A stretch of 64,000 bases of DNA from NCBI GenBank assembly GCA_001839685.1, contig MLAK01000111.1:129363-193362 (forward strand). The letters run 5' to 3'. Numbering within the stretch: position 1 is the stretch's first letter; each line of letters begins with the position of its first letter. Under the pieces are notes generated by a model. It saw only the letters and a list, made by a program, of their open reading frames with translations, did no database searches and was not told where the DNA came from. The position numbers were made by a program, and so were the translations under genes. Below, piece after piece: positions 10,601 to 19,301 of this stretch. Origin of the DNA: Tritrichomonas foetus. Lineage: Eukaryota; Parabasalia; Tritrichomonadida; Tritrichomonadidae.

Positions 10601-12595
10601 TTGAATTCAAAGAATACTACAGGTGTTTCTCCACCTTCCGAAGACCTTGAACAAATGAAAATTCCTGTAAGAACTACACCAAGACAACGAAGAGAAACAA
10701 TGAAAGCGAAAAGAGAACCAACAAAGCCATATAGTACACTTACACCAAATTCCCATTTTATTGATGATGACTGTACTCCGTCTGTAGAAGTAATTGTTAG
10801 TGCAGCCAGACAAAGTCTTCTTTCTTTTGCTTCTTCATTTTTAACAGTTTCTGATGTAAATGAAGCCTTTAAACTTCTTCTTTTCCTTTTCCACATGATG
10901 AACGATCAAAGTCTTGAAGACGAATATTTCCATAAAACAATTGATTTATTAGCAACTGTGATTATGAAATTTTCACCAGGAATATTTAAATCTACCCAGC
11001 CATGCATGGTGAGACTTGTAGATCGAATTTTCGAACTTGCTGCTGAAGGGAAGAATTTGGAATATTTATCAAAACCAATTATTGCTTTATTTCGAGCAGA
11101 TCAAGATGCAACCGGATCTACTGATAACGCTGATGCTTTCTGTGTCCGATCTTTATCATTCATGAAACATCCACAACTTACTAATCCAACATTTAATAAA
11201 TTTATGGATCAATTTGAAGAAATTGATATTACTAACAGATTCTTTGAAACATTTTATTCCCTGAAAACTGTTGCTGCTCATCTTGCAGATGGAAAAATCT
11301 CTGCCGAACTTCGACATGATTTTGTTTTCTATCGTTTCAATCTTTTGGTTGATTCACCAGACTCACAATTTGAAACGTTAAGAGATTTGTATGAATTACA
11401 TGCATCTCAACAAAATCATTGCGAAATGATTGACATTCTTTATATGCAAGTTGCATTAATGATGGAAGTTTTGACATTCAATAAACGAATGCCAAATTAT
11501 TTCAATGTTGATCATCCTGCAAGACTATTTAAAGACGAATGTCCACTTGTTGATCTTGTCGAATGTAACAAAGCTGTAAATATTCCATCGTTTGCCGATT
11601 CTATGAACTTTAATGAGCATGGAATTTTAGTTACTTTAAATAAATTATTCTCACTTGCATATGAAACAAAACTTTATGACAAAGCTATGGCTGTTGTTGA
11701 CTTTGTATGGCCACTACTTGAACGAAGAAGACTATATGGCGAATTAGAGACATTTTTCATAAAATTTGACAGAATGTTAAAACAAGCGGCAGAAGCACCG
11801 CCTGTCAAACAAAGATTCTTTAAAGTTTCATTCTTTGGTAACACTTTCCGAAAAGAAGATGGAAAAACATTTATTTATCGAGCAAGACAACTGACAAGCT
11901 TGTTTGAGTTTGCTGATTCGATTGTTGAAAAATATAAAAATATTTCCAATGATGAAATTATACTTATATCTGATTCTGATGCTGTTGATGTTACTCAACT
12001 TGATCCAACAAAGAATTATATTCAAGTTACTTTTGTTGAACCATATAAACCAGCACCACATTCAAACAGTTCAGATAAATTCTATTTTGATCGTCCATTT
12101 GTGCCAGGTGAAAAGAAGAAACAAGGAACTCTGACTGAACAGTGGATTGCTCGAACCATTTGTCGAACAAAATATCCGCTTCCTTCAGTTGTTCGTAGAA
12201 CAATTGTTGAAGATATAGTTACACGCGAATATGAACCAATTATTAATGCTTATCGACAAATTAGAAAGAGAACTCAAGCAATGGAACAAGCACTTGAAGC
12301 GAAAGATTCCAGACAAGTTCAACAGCTTCTTCATGGTTCTTTAATCGTTACCGTGAATGAAGGACCTGAAAAAATAGCGGAAGCTTTTGTCGAAGGACCT
12401 GAATCTAAGGCAAAGAACAAACTTAAGCATGAATTTGCTAAGCTTTTGAATATTTTAAGAATTAGTGTTCAATTCCATGGTGAGTGGGTTACAAACAATA
12501 CGGAATTTGTGGCTCTTCAAGTTCAACTTGAAGACGGACTTGATGATTTCACACAAAAACTTGGAAGAATATTCTCACCATCCCATAATTCATAA
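7649..12595 (+). CDS. DOCK-family guanine nucleotide exchange factor (DHR-1/DHR-2)
   Basis: The product is 1648 aa. DOCK proteins activate Rac/Cdc42-type GTPases through a C-terminal DHR-2 domain and bind phosphoinositides through a DHR-1 C2 domain. Here residues ~420-590 form a C2-like DHR-1 (HQLIVFLDSVSIKM..., YHSRTPDFDDVFLAYLP). Residues ~1200-1640 match DHR-2, including FYFDRPFVPGEKKKQGTLTE near 1477 and RTICRTKYPLPSVVRR soon after. The first ~230 residues are disordered and Ser/Asn-rich. No N-terminal SH3 domain of the DOCK180 type is visible. The middle is helical. The product probably acts at the cell cortex in actin remodelling. An ELMO-domain protein is encoded at 46.2 kb and an EVH1 protein at 62.8 kb. 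The ATG at 7649 opens the frame. Confidence 0.85.
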   Translation: MEFIDNFIHNEIEQTAETKTISWLRPIIHIHPKEENPFLSPEFNDLNSNSTVLESEVGQLFCQPGCEMEIDFPEEIDTSAENVSEPIVNTLKLKNRSSKNLFNSTFHPISDDNSQHQTMANLNGYNSTNMLQIDPPNKVSQNSPLNPPNTCRGSIKKDKEEPKNTPDNFISARSTLRGIARSFNRSSIAHLQDINSTYSCSPGSSNKIFSNGHGNDRGRTHLKNFHFQLHSFSSTAGVKMIEPIVCTFFIYNETERKIISDFWNFVPPASVPLFDSANIETNSINSATLIVDPKIIEEESYFILLLAHPTTGDNSSSIGKYYLNPNSQNETAAVKKLHKSFPKINNIFTTFACTFVSFQRGCFTMPQPYMVEGSLPESEIHEFISEAPKKFKQIPITIAFKGSDPSPLIIRPIYPTKLSPYLSPIHQLIVFLDSVSIKMSQSHKSNLMVSLSIVCNEKKLNCFRSKLAPFNFVSEIFSKCIYHSRTPDFDDVFLAYLPQPVDSTMSLQFKIYRAHIKKSDKGLSVVGTATVPLLSNSHGLFLADGNHSSYVVLDGSSKNAPDKSTKITFSTFLRSNLVTNDSNYLVFTKSKNKVLSILTKLPQSIVIPNMMIILDKILKLYLLEKDISFLPFVYVRDTSIGMLESYKFERFLNIFVRYFAFRDFEPKRALDSDRSISLNEKSGLHSSSSLIDLTKPPNTPHGVKSTGAPSSIFPTSNGDVLIELSDIQVKKNESIPVHIKLITCFTRTIEANGLGYLVHLIDFLFSLIVKSLSMYSKVEYIKEFDDFVKTFTVAVKNDLKNVKKHCKSLGLFANLLFDIGLTSIASRLTRNYLKEFLSVPELYSVVVQYIKFAFRPSLFFYSMKYIDSFKKLVLRIIDQAFKNEQLYDVFGILLQLFSCYDEEQSRSIASLLIHCVKNIKPNQMPSTSEIVTHLAFINFILEHATSEALAEFIQSDDTGYLFNLCHFILTRVTDKEMSYARHKILNSKNTTGVSPPSEDLEQMKIPVRTTPRQRRETMKAKREPTKPYSTLTPNSHFIDDDCTPSVEVIVSAARQSLLSFASSFLTVSDVNEAFKLLLFLFHMMNDQSLEDEYFHKTIDLLATVIMKFSPGIFKSTQPCMVRLVDRIFELAAEGKNLEYLSKPIIALFRADQDATGSTDNADAFCVRSLSFMKHPQLTNPTFNKFMDQFEEIDITNRFFETFYSLKTVAAHLADGKISAELRHDFVFYRFNLLVDSPDSQFETLRDLYELHASQQNHCEMIDILYMQVALMMEVLTFNKRMPNYFNVDHPARLFKDECPLVDLVECNKAVNIPSFADSMNFNEHGILVTLNKLFSLAYETKLYDKAMAVVDFVWPLLERRRLYGELETFFIKFDRMLKQAAEAPPVKQRFFKVSFFGNTFRKEDGKTFIYRARQLTSLFEFADSIVEKYKNISNDEIILISDSDAVDVTQLDPTKNYIQVTFVEPYKPAPHSNSSDKFYFDRPFVPGEKKKQGTLTEQWIARTICRTKYPLPSVVRRTIVEDIVTREYEPIINAYRQIRKRTQAMEQALEAKDSRQVQQLLHGSLIVTVNEGPEKIAEAFVEGPESKAKNKLKHEFAKLLNILRISVQFHGEWVTNNTEFVALQVQLEDGLDDFTQKLGRIFSPSHNS

Positions 12596-12606
12596 TATAT
12601 TATTTT

Positions 12607-12659
12607 GCTTCACTGCGATAATGAGGACTATTACCAGTCACGCCTTATCGCAGTGAGGC
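12607..12659. repeat. GC-rich inverted repeat (hairpin) 3' of the DOCK gene
   Basis: The arms 12607-12621 and 12645-12659 are inverted copies sharing TCACTGCGATAA perfectly over 12 bp. They extend to 15 bp with one mismatch that would be a G-U pair in RNA. The loop is 23 nt. It starts 12 bases after the stop codon and is far richer in GC than its surroundings. It could be a 3'-UTR hairpin or a short fold-back element. Confidence 0.7.
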
Positions 12660-13067
12660 TAAATAGCGATGCTTTTATTTTTATTTTTTGTTTAACATGA
12701 TAATTTTATTATTTAAAAAACGAAATACCATTTTTTTTTTTTCCTTATAAAATGAATAGATTTTATTATTATTTATCTCAATTAACAATGAATTAATTCA
12801 TGATTATATTTGAGAGTTATCCGAAACTAAGAGCAAATTGTATTTTTCCTCACGTTATCTTAAAATGGAGAACAATGATATATAATATGAAGAATCAATA
12901 CAAATCCGATGTATGTACAAAAAAAAATGTTCGATCGAAATCTAATCATAAATAAAAACTTGATGAAGAATTATTTCATTGGGATGAAATAGAAACTAAA
13001 TACTATCATGCAATTATTATACTCATTTCTTTAATTCTTGCAAGAGTACTATAGTCTTCACTCGGCT
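12660..13067. other. convergent intergenic region
   Basis: This AT-rich spacer lies between two converging genes. It contains homopolymer T and A runs (for example at 12730-12743) and no coding-like frame. Nothing beyond presumed 3' ends is visible. Confidence 0.4.
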
Positions 13068-14015
13068 TTAGAGACCAGTTACAGCAACAATATTCGTGCT
13101 AATCTCGCAAATGTAGGCCATGCGGAGAATTCTGAAATATCCTTCTTCACCCCACCATGAGCCCCACGAGTTTTTGACGATCCAATAGTCCACGCCATTT
13201 TCTTCACCATAGCCAACCACAGTCACAGCATGGTTGTGCATTCTTGTGCAATCGTGTCCGTCGTAAATGCCGGAAGTGTACATCTGGAAGCTGGCTCCTG
13301 ACGCGTCCATTGAGATGGCGGTTGGTCCATATGTCGCCACGAGCCCCTGCAGGAGGCCCTCGTCAAACACCAGCTGGTATTGGCTGACGTGGCAAAGCGC
13401 TTTGGATGGGTCATAATGGCAGGTATCCTGGTAGCCAAGATATGGGTAGTCTGCCGCAAGCATGAATTTTCCTTCCTGCTTCTCGATCGCGTGAATGAAG
13501 ACCTGGCGTGGAGCGCCGCCATAGCATCCGGAGGCGTCCCACGAGCAGTCCAACGGATTCTGTTCCGAAAGCTTATACAGCTCGCCATTAGCAACCGCCC
13601 AGGCTCCCTCAATTGTTGCAATGCCTGCAAACGCCCAGCAGGAGCCACAGCCCCCTTGATCTTGGACATCCGTAACTGCACCTTTGGCGCGCCAGTCAAG
13701 TTCTGATGGTGGATCAGATTTCAATTGAAGTTTGGTCGTATCTGATTTTTCATGAGGATTATCAAATTTTGTCGGATTTCCGAGAAGAGCCATGTATTCG
13801 GATGGCGTTATAGCAGCAAATCGATTAAGTCCAACTTTGAAACTGCCTTTGAAGTTTTGAACAAATCGCATATTGGTGAGGAAAATTCCGAGTCGCAAAT
13901 GATATTCGTCTTGTGTGTAGAATTCATTATATTGTCGCATCCATGAAAGGAAGGCTTTTTCTTCATGGTTCTGGATAAACAGACTTGAGACCAAGCTTGC
14001 AAAGAAAGCCAACGT
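13068..14015 (-). CDS. papain-family (clan CA, C1) cysteine protease, cathepsin L-like
   Basis: This encodes a secreted or lysosomal cysteine protease of the abundant trichomonad CP family, with a propeptide and a mature enzyme. Residue numbers below count from the TTG at 14012. Residues 1-12 are hydrophobic and signal-like. The propeptide has an inhibitor-type motif (YHLRLGIFLTN...FKVGLNRFA). The mature part starts near SELDW at ~103. Catalytic residues are Gln119, Cys125 (CGSCWAF), His261 (MHNHAVTVVGYG) and Asn281 (VKNSWG), all intact. The length of ~314 aa is normal. Oddly, no ATG lies at the expected start: the frame reads stop-TTT-TTC-ACG-TTG-GCT, so an ATG-to-ACG change, non-AUG initiation or a base error is likely, and I placed the start at that ACG. 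The next Met falls inside the propeptide. Codon use is GC-rich compared with neighbours, as in highly expressed trichomonad genes. Confidence 0.85.
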   Translation of the reverse strand, partial: TLAFFASLVSSLFIQNHEEKAFLSWMRQYNEFYTQDEYHLRLGIFLTNMRFVQNFKGSFKVGLNRFAAITPSEYMALLGNPTKFDNPHEKSDTTKLQLKSDPPSELDWRAKGAVTDVQDQGGCGSCWAFAGIATIEGAWAVANGELYKLSEQNPLDCSWDASGCYGGAPRQVFIHAIEKQEGKFMLAADYPYLGYQDTCHYDPSKALCHVSQYQLVFDEGLLQGLVATYGPTAISMDASGASFQMYTSGIYDGHDCTRMHNHAVTVVGYGEENGVDYWIVKNSWGSWWGEEGYFRILRMAYICEISTNIVAVTGL

Positions 14016-14879
14016 GAAAAATTAAATTGTGTTATTTTTTATTTGTTAGAAATAATTTTATAATGTAAAAATATACATTCAAAATTTCTAAGATTCCAGA
14101 TAACTCATGTTTATTGATAAAATTTTTGAATAAAGGATTGAATAGTTTTGGATTTCATTGAATATTTTCGTATCAAATTTTCAATTGACGATCTGAGAAG
14201 AAAGAAAGTGATGAGGAATTGTCATTTCTGATTCAAATCTTCATTCTTTTTCAAGTGAACAAACAACAAAAAATAGACCCACCATAAGTGAAGTAATGTT
14301 CACCAAAAAAAGATCATTCTTTTCTAATATATATAAAAATGCGATCCTGGTCGAAAAAGCACTTTTTTGGTTAGATAGAAGTAATATTCATTTTAGGTAT
14401 ATAATACATAAAAACAGAAAAATGTGATAATGCACTTTGAGAAACTCTTAATTTCTAATAATTAGCACATTCGTAATTTTTCCTATTCAATCCAATATAA
14501 AATCCATCAATTGATAAAATATAAATATTAAAAATAAAAAATGATTTGCTGTTCTCCAATAAATCTATAATTATTTTTTTATAGTTAGTGATTGAATTAA
14601 CACATGGAAAATATTGGATTAAGCTTTTTCTAGGTCGACAAATCTGTGATATTTCTTTATTTTTCCAACATTCAGAAAAGATATATTCGTATTAATCCAT
14701 AAATCGATTATAACTTTTTCTTGATGAATATAAACTTTTTCATAATCAAGTTTTCTTTTGTCTGAGTTTTTTTTTGGGAATTTGAGAGAAAAAAGTGATC
14801 GTCCCATGTAGAGCCTGGATAAATAGTAATAAAAAGAAAACTAAGCAAAAAAACAAAAAAGTTTTAATGAAGAGGAATT
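14016..14879. other. intergenic region with one small open frame
   Basis: This AT-rich region lies between two minus-strand genes and includes the protease promoter. It contains a small minus-strand open frame at 14619-14807, listed separately. The rest has dense stops, and no repeat or RNA gene is recognised. Confidence 0.35.
14619..14807 (-). CDS. small open frame, hypothetical (62 aa)
   Basis: This ATG-started frame of 62 codons has a charged, coding-like composition (MGRSLFSLKFPKKNSDKRK...), ending ...RFVDLEKA. It has no recognised domain, signal peptide or membrane segment. It lies on the same strand as its neighbours, between the EF-hand gene and the cysteine protease. It may be a real micro-gene or a fragment of a lost gene. 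Size alone gives little support. Confidence 0.25.
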   Translation of the reverse strand: MGRSLFSLKFPKKNSDKRKLDYEKVYIHQEKVIIDLWINTNISFLNVGKIKKYHRFVDLEKA

Positions 14880-15317
14880 TTACTGTGATTTGAATTTGAT
14901 GAAGTCATCGAGTGTGAGTTTTCCATCTCCATCTTGATCCATCTCCTTGATCATTTCCTTGGCTTCTTCAATTGTGATTTTGTTTCCGCATAATTCCTGG
15001 AATTTCTGGATTTCCTCGGCGTCGAGGTGACCATTTCCGTCTACATCGATAGCTTTGAAGCGATGTTGCAAAATGAGGGTATCGTCTTCATCTTGGACAC
15101 ATTTGACGTAGGCTACGAACTCGTCGAACGTCAAGGCGCCGTCGTGGTCGCCATCGTAGACAGCGTAGACCTCTGCGATTTCTTCATCATCGTATTCTTC
15201 ATCGATTGAGTCGAGGAATTTTTTGAATTCGTCAATATCGAGGACACCGTTTCCATTTGTGTCGAAGGCGACGAACTTCTCCTTCAGTGCTTTTGCATCT
15301 TCGACTGAGAGAGACAT
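14880..15317 (-). CDS. calmodulin-like four-EF-hand calcium-binding protein
   Basis: The product is 145 aa, almost the length of calmodulin. Four canonical 12-residue EF loops are visible: DTNGNGVLDIDE (19-30), DGDHDGALTFDE (55-66), DVDGNGHLDAEE (91-102) and DQDGDGKLTLDD (127-138). All keep Asp at position 1, Gly at 6 and Glu or Asp at 12. The paired N and C lobes imply a soluble calcium sensor. Sequence between the loops differs from true calmodulin, so it is better called a calmodulin-like or centrin-like EF protein. Codons favour G/C at third positions much more than nearby genes, suggesting high expression. A TCACA initiator-like site lies ~20 bases upstream of the ATG. Confidence 0.9.
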   Translation of the reverse strand: MSLSVEDAKALKEKFVAFDTNGNGVLDIDEFKKFLDSIDEEYDDEEIAEVYAVYDGDHDGALTFDEFVAYVKCVQDEDDTLILQHRFKAIDVDGNGHLDAEEIQKFQELCGNKITIEEAKEMIKEMDQDGDGKLTLDDFIKFKSQ

Positions 15318-15673
15318 TTTTTAATTGTTTTTTGTGAACTTTTTCTTTATCTGTGTAAGATGGATTTTCTGATAATATTTGGCTGATGAGAATATCGAAC
15401 AGATATTGCCATAAAAAGTTGCGAATAAAAAATATAGTTTTCGTGAATAATTCAATGAATTCTTCTTAAAATTGCATGTTAAGTATTTTAAATGATATAC
15501 ATTCGTATGTATGAAATGAAAAATGAAATATACGTAATTTTATCATCGAAATTTCGAGATATGAGCAAAATATGAAAATCGTTAATTGAATAAGATCGTT
15601 TCATTTCACATCATATATTTTTTGAAAGAAACCGTCATGTCAAAATTTAAATTTATTTATCAATTCAACAAAT

Positions 15674-15940
15674 GGGGGTCGCGCCTATGCCAAGAATGAT
15701 TTTGGAAAATGAAAATTATAGGCATAAGGATTTCACAACAAATAAACATTTCATATCACATATGCTCTAATAAAATTTTTTTTGAGAATGAAGAGAAAAT
15801 ATTTGATGAGGCATCTTTTATTTAATGCTGTGGATGAAAATGTTTGTGAATAAAAAGTCTGTGTTGTGCTACTTAATTAGACACCTCTATTTTTAGTTAT
15901 TTTTCGATTTTTCTCAAAACCTGGGCATACGCGCGAGCCC
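15674..15940. mobile_element. possible MITE-like element with imperfect inverted ends
   Basis: The left end GGGGGTCGCGCCTATGCC and the reverse complement of the right end, GGGCTCGCGCGTATGCCC, share GGG-TCGCGC-TATGCC. These are the only strongly GC-rich patches in more than 1 kb and they face each other ~270 bp apart. The interior is non-coding AT-rich DNA. No clear target-site duplication is seen, so this is only a candidate for a small non-autonomous DNA transposon. Confidence 0.35.
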
Positions 15941-16114
15941 TAAAAACAACTAAACAAAATAAAGATATATATATATCATCAAAAAATAGTTTTATTCCTA
16001 TTTAAAACATAGACCAATCGATGAGATTGTGTTAAAATAAAATAGATTTATCTATCTCTTACGATGATTTTGAAGAAGTGCCGGTGGTGCTAATGACTAT
16101 GAATGGAATACCGC

Positions 16115-16268
16115 TAATATGATTGTCACTTAATATGATTGTCACTTAATATGATTGTCACTTAATATGATTGTCACTTAATATGATTGTCACTTAATAT
16201 GATTGTCACTTAATATGATTGTCTCTTCATATGATTGACTCTTAATATGATTGTCACTTAATATGATA
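16115..16268. repeat. minisatellite, 16-bp unit, ~9.6 copies
   Basis: The unit TAATATGATTGTCACT repeats in perfect register from 16115. Copies at 16211 and 16227 vary (GTCTCT, GACTCT). The last partial copy fades at about 16268. It lies ~330 bp downstream (3') of the minus-strand ankyrin gene. Confidence 0.95.
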
Positions 16269-16594
16269 ATGATCCAAAACATACTTTCTCGAATCAAATA
16301 AAATCAAATCATATTATTTATAATAAATATGTCTCGCATTATGACCAAATTTGAAAAAGATTTGGATCAAGTTTGGTAAATTATTCACGTGAAATTAAGT
16401 TTTTGGCTTCATTTGAAGTATTAATGTAGAGATATAATAATAAATAAAAATAATTTACAAAACAAAAACTCTCAGGATCCAAACAAATTAATCTCATTCA
16501 TTGAAGTAAAAACTTCAAAAAATTGACCAATTGCTATACACATGTTTCGCAACTCTTTATCCTCTGGTGTGAAATAAATAAATAAAATAAAACT

Positions 16595-18400
16595 TCATGA
16601 AAATTCAAAAAAAACTACTTCTTTCATTTTTCCTAAAACCTCTTCAGTTGTGTCAAGAATCAATTTTCCCGCTTGAATAAAATTGATTTTCATTGCATAT
16701 TCCAAAGGAAATCCTTTGGTATAGCTTTTCTGTCTAACTGTAGTTTCATCAACAAAAATATTAACAATACTCAAATCAGATGTATCTAACGCATAATGAA
16801 GTGCATTATTGTTGTCTGAATCAACAACAGTGAAATCTGTTTTTGGATGAAACAAGAAAGCATGAACAATTCTAGAATTTTTTGAGCGAATTGCTTCAAG
16901 AAATGGACAATAATCTCTTTTAGGTGATGAATAATTAGGATCAACTTTTGTATTTTCTAAAAGTGCTTCAACAGTTTCTGCATTTTGATACATTACTGCA
17001 TTTGTTAAAGCAGTTTCACCTAAATCATTTTCAACGTTAGGATCGATTAAAGGATGACAAAGGAGTAATCGAACCATACTGGAATTGTGGGACATTGAAG
17101 CAATTAAAAAAGCATTCTGTTTAATGGAATTGGTTTTATTAACATCAACTTTCCGTGTAGAAATAAGTGTTCTAACAAGATTTGCATGTCCTTTCATGGC
17201 AGCAATCATTAGTGGCGTTATTCCAGTTCCGTCACCTTCATCAATATTTATACCTTTTCTCACAAGCACATCAAAAATTTTACCATAATTTCGAGAAGCA
17301 GCCAAATGAGGAATATTACTTTTTCTTATTTTTTCCGTAATTACAATGGTATCATAATTTAATAATAAATATATTATATCTAATGATTGCCTTTGAATGG
17401 CGATATCTAAGGGTGTTTTCTTATCATTATTTTCAATGTTTAAATTCAGATTGTTAACTGCTGCTAATAATACATCAATTTCTTCCATTTCCTCATTCAT
17501 TATTAAACAATGGAGAAAAGTATTTCCATCAGGATTTTGGAAATTAAAATTAAAGTTTTTGATACATAAAAGCGAATAAAAAACATGTTTATCTGTGTAA
17601 ACAGGTTTTGATGTCTTAAAAAATAAAACATTTTCACCATCATTAGTTATGGCATTCACATCAATATTATTTTTTTCAAGAAGAACATCAAAAATATACT
17701 TTTTACCTTGCCGTGATGCTAGAAGAAGAGGCGTTAATCCTTCATTATTCCTACAATTTACGTCAATAGGAAAACTTAGAAGTTTTTGAAGGCTTCGAAC
17801 ATCATTACCATCAACTGCAGCATGTAGAGGATATATTGGAACAGAACTAGGCTTATCAGGTGATGCTCCATTATCCAATAAAACGGAAACAACAGAATCT
17901 TGTCTGGTTTTTAATGAAATAATTAAAGCTGTCTCTGAAATAGCTTCTTCAGAATCAGTCATCAAATCGGGATCATAAAAATGATTTTGTAAGAAAAATT
18001 CTACAAGTTGATCAAAACCAAGTGAAGCAGCAATATGAAGAGCATAAAATCCATCGTGCGTTTTAACATAACGATCAAGTGATTCACAACTAATTAAACG
18101 TTTGACAATTTCCAAATTGTTATGTAAAACAGCAAAGTGGAAAGCAGTGTAGTTTGAATGCTCGATTTTATAATTGAGATCGGCACCTCCTTCAATTAAA
18201 TATTTAGCACATTCATTACTTTCAAGTTTTAATGAAAAAGTGAGAATTGAGTGTTTCTCATAAAGACATGTAATTTTTGGATCCGCATCTTGCGGAATTA
18301 TGGTATTAAAAGAAAAAATTGATGGGACAAGTGATTGTAATGATTTTAAATCATCCTGAATAAGGGAATGTAAAAGTGAACCCCAATCAGATTCATTCAT
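16595..18400 (-). CDS. ankyrin-repeat protein
   Basis: The product is 601 aa, started at the ATG at 18400. It is made of about 15 ankyrin-type repeats from residue ~45 onward. Recognisable signatures include TAFHFAVLHNNLEIVKRLIS, YALHIAASLGFDQLVEFFLQ, TPLLLASRQGKKYIFDVLL, TPLMIAAMKGHANLVRTLIS and NALHYALDTSDLSIVNIFV. No catalytic domain, membrane segment or signal peptide is seen. Ankyrin proteins form one of the largest families in trichomonads and act as protein-binding scaffolds; the partner here is unknown. The C-terminal repeat is incomplete, ending ...GKMKEVVFFEFS. No DUF3447 cap at the N-terminus was recognised. Confidence 0.9.
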   Translation of the reverse strand: MNESDWGSLLHSLIQDDLKSLQSLVPSIFSFNTIIPQDADPKITCLYEKHSILTFSLKLESNECAKYLIEGGADLNYKIEHSNYTAFHFAVLHNNLEIVKRLISCESLDRYVKTHDGFYALHIAASLGFDQLVEFFLQNHFYDPDLMTDSEEAISETALIISLKTRQDSVVSVLLDNGASPDKPSSVPIYPLHAAVDGNDVRSLQKLLSFPIDVNCRNNEGLTPLLLASRQGKKYIFDVLLEKNNIDVNAITNDGENVLFFKTSKPVYTDKHVFYSLLCIKNFNFNFQNPDGNTFLHCLIMNEEMEEIDVLLAAVNNLNLNIENNDKKTPLDIAIQRQSLDIIYLLLNYDTIVITEKIRKSNIPHLAASRNYGKIFDVLVRKGINIDEGDGTGITPLMIAAMKGHANLVRTLISTRKVDVNKTNSIKQNAFLIASMSHNSSMVRLLLCHPLIDPNVENDLGETALTNAVMYQNAETVEALLENTKVDPNYSSPKRDYCPFLEAIRSKNSRIVHAFLFHPKTDFTVVDSDNNNALHYALDTSDLSIVNIFVDETTVRQKSYTKGFPLEYAMKINFIQAGKLILDTTEEVLGKMKEVVFFEFS

Positions 18401-19301
18401 CACTTATAACTAATAATGGTTTACTGGTGAAATATTACCGTTATGGTCAAAAATCGCTAATCTTTGAAATCATATATAATATATTTGAATCGTTTTTATC
18501 AGTGATGCAAATTTAAATTATTCAAAAATTGACTAAAACATATTTTAGAAAAGTTTCAGGATCGACTTCTATCATACATTAGTGGAATACAGATTGAAAA
18601 TCAACCGAAAGGTCAAATATATTTCATCAATAACCGCCAAACCAATTCAATAAGGTGCAATAAAAAGTTAAAAATTCGATCAGAATCGCTCCAACGATAG
18701 AAGTGTCGACACTGAAATAACTGTAAATTTTACCTTTTCAGAGAAAGGCAAGATTTTTTTTTTCCTCCTTTGATTTATTTTTTTTTTTTTTTTGACACTT
18801 TAAATGGGCAATTGTGATGTGACTTTGACACTTTAAATGGGCTCATCTGACTCATTCTGCTATTCTAGAAGAGCATAGAGAAGTACCCAAAGAACCAGCA
18901 AAGTTCACATTTTATATTTATAAAAAGACTCTTAATAGATACCTCTCCACAAATATTTTTTTTTCCCTCATGATGATAATAAATATGAATGAGATGTGAT
19001 TAGAATTTTCATGAAAAATAAGAAAGAATACCATCTGAAAACGAATATGAAGTAACTAATCAGGTCTCTTTGACTCATTCGGCCGATGGAATAAGCTGTG
19101 ACCATTTGGAAGCTAGAAGACAATAGTTTCTCCAAATATTCTTTCATAGTTTGTGAAAAAAATTCCGAAATACAACATCATGTAAACATTCGTAACTTTT
19201 TTCATTATTTACAAGTTGTTAAAGTTATCCATAAATAATAAATCTCTAAAAAATTGATATTACATTTGTTTATAATATTTAGATAAATAACAAATAGAAG
19301 T
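18401..19301. other. intergenic region with direct repeat and T-tract
   Basis: This 0.9-kb spacer holds a long T-rich tract (18754-18793). A 19-bp direct repeat, TTTGACACTTTAAATGGGC, lies at 18791-18809 and 18824-18842. Just downstream, 18824-18994 is open in one plus frame without an ATG and has a coding-like stretch (LTHSAILEEHREVPKEPAKF), possibly a gene fragment. No identity can be given. Confidence 0.35.

Larger units (their letters stand above)
15318..16594. other. intergenic region with MITE candidate and minisatellite
   Basis: This 1.28-kb spacer contains two GC-rich blocks in opposite orientation (15674-15691 and 15923-15940), listed as a possible MITE, and a 16-bp tandem array at 16115-16268. 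The remaining sequence is AT-rich with no coding-like frame. Confidence 0.45.

Noticed and set aside
14000..14045. Trichomonad-type intron upstream of the cysteine protease (AATAACACAA)
   Set aside because: The motif resembles the conserved 3' splice element only partly, no AG follows at the right place, and no 5' exon with GTATGT was found.
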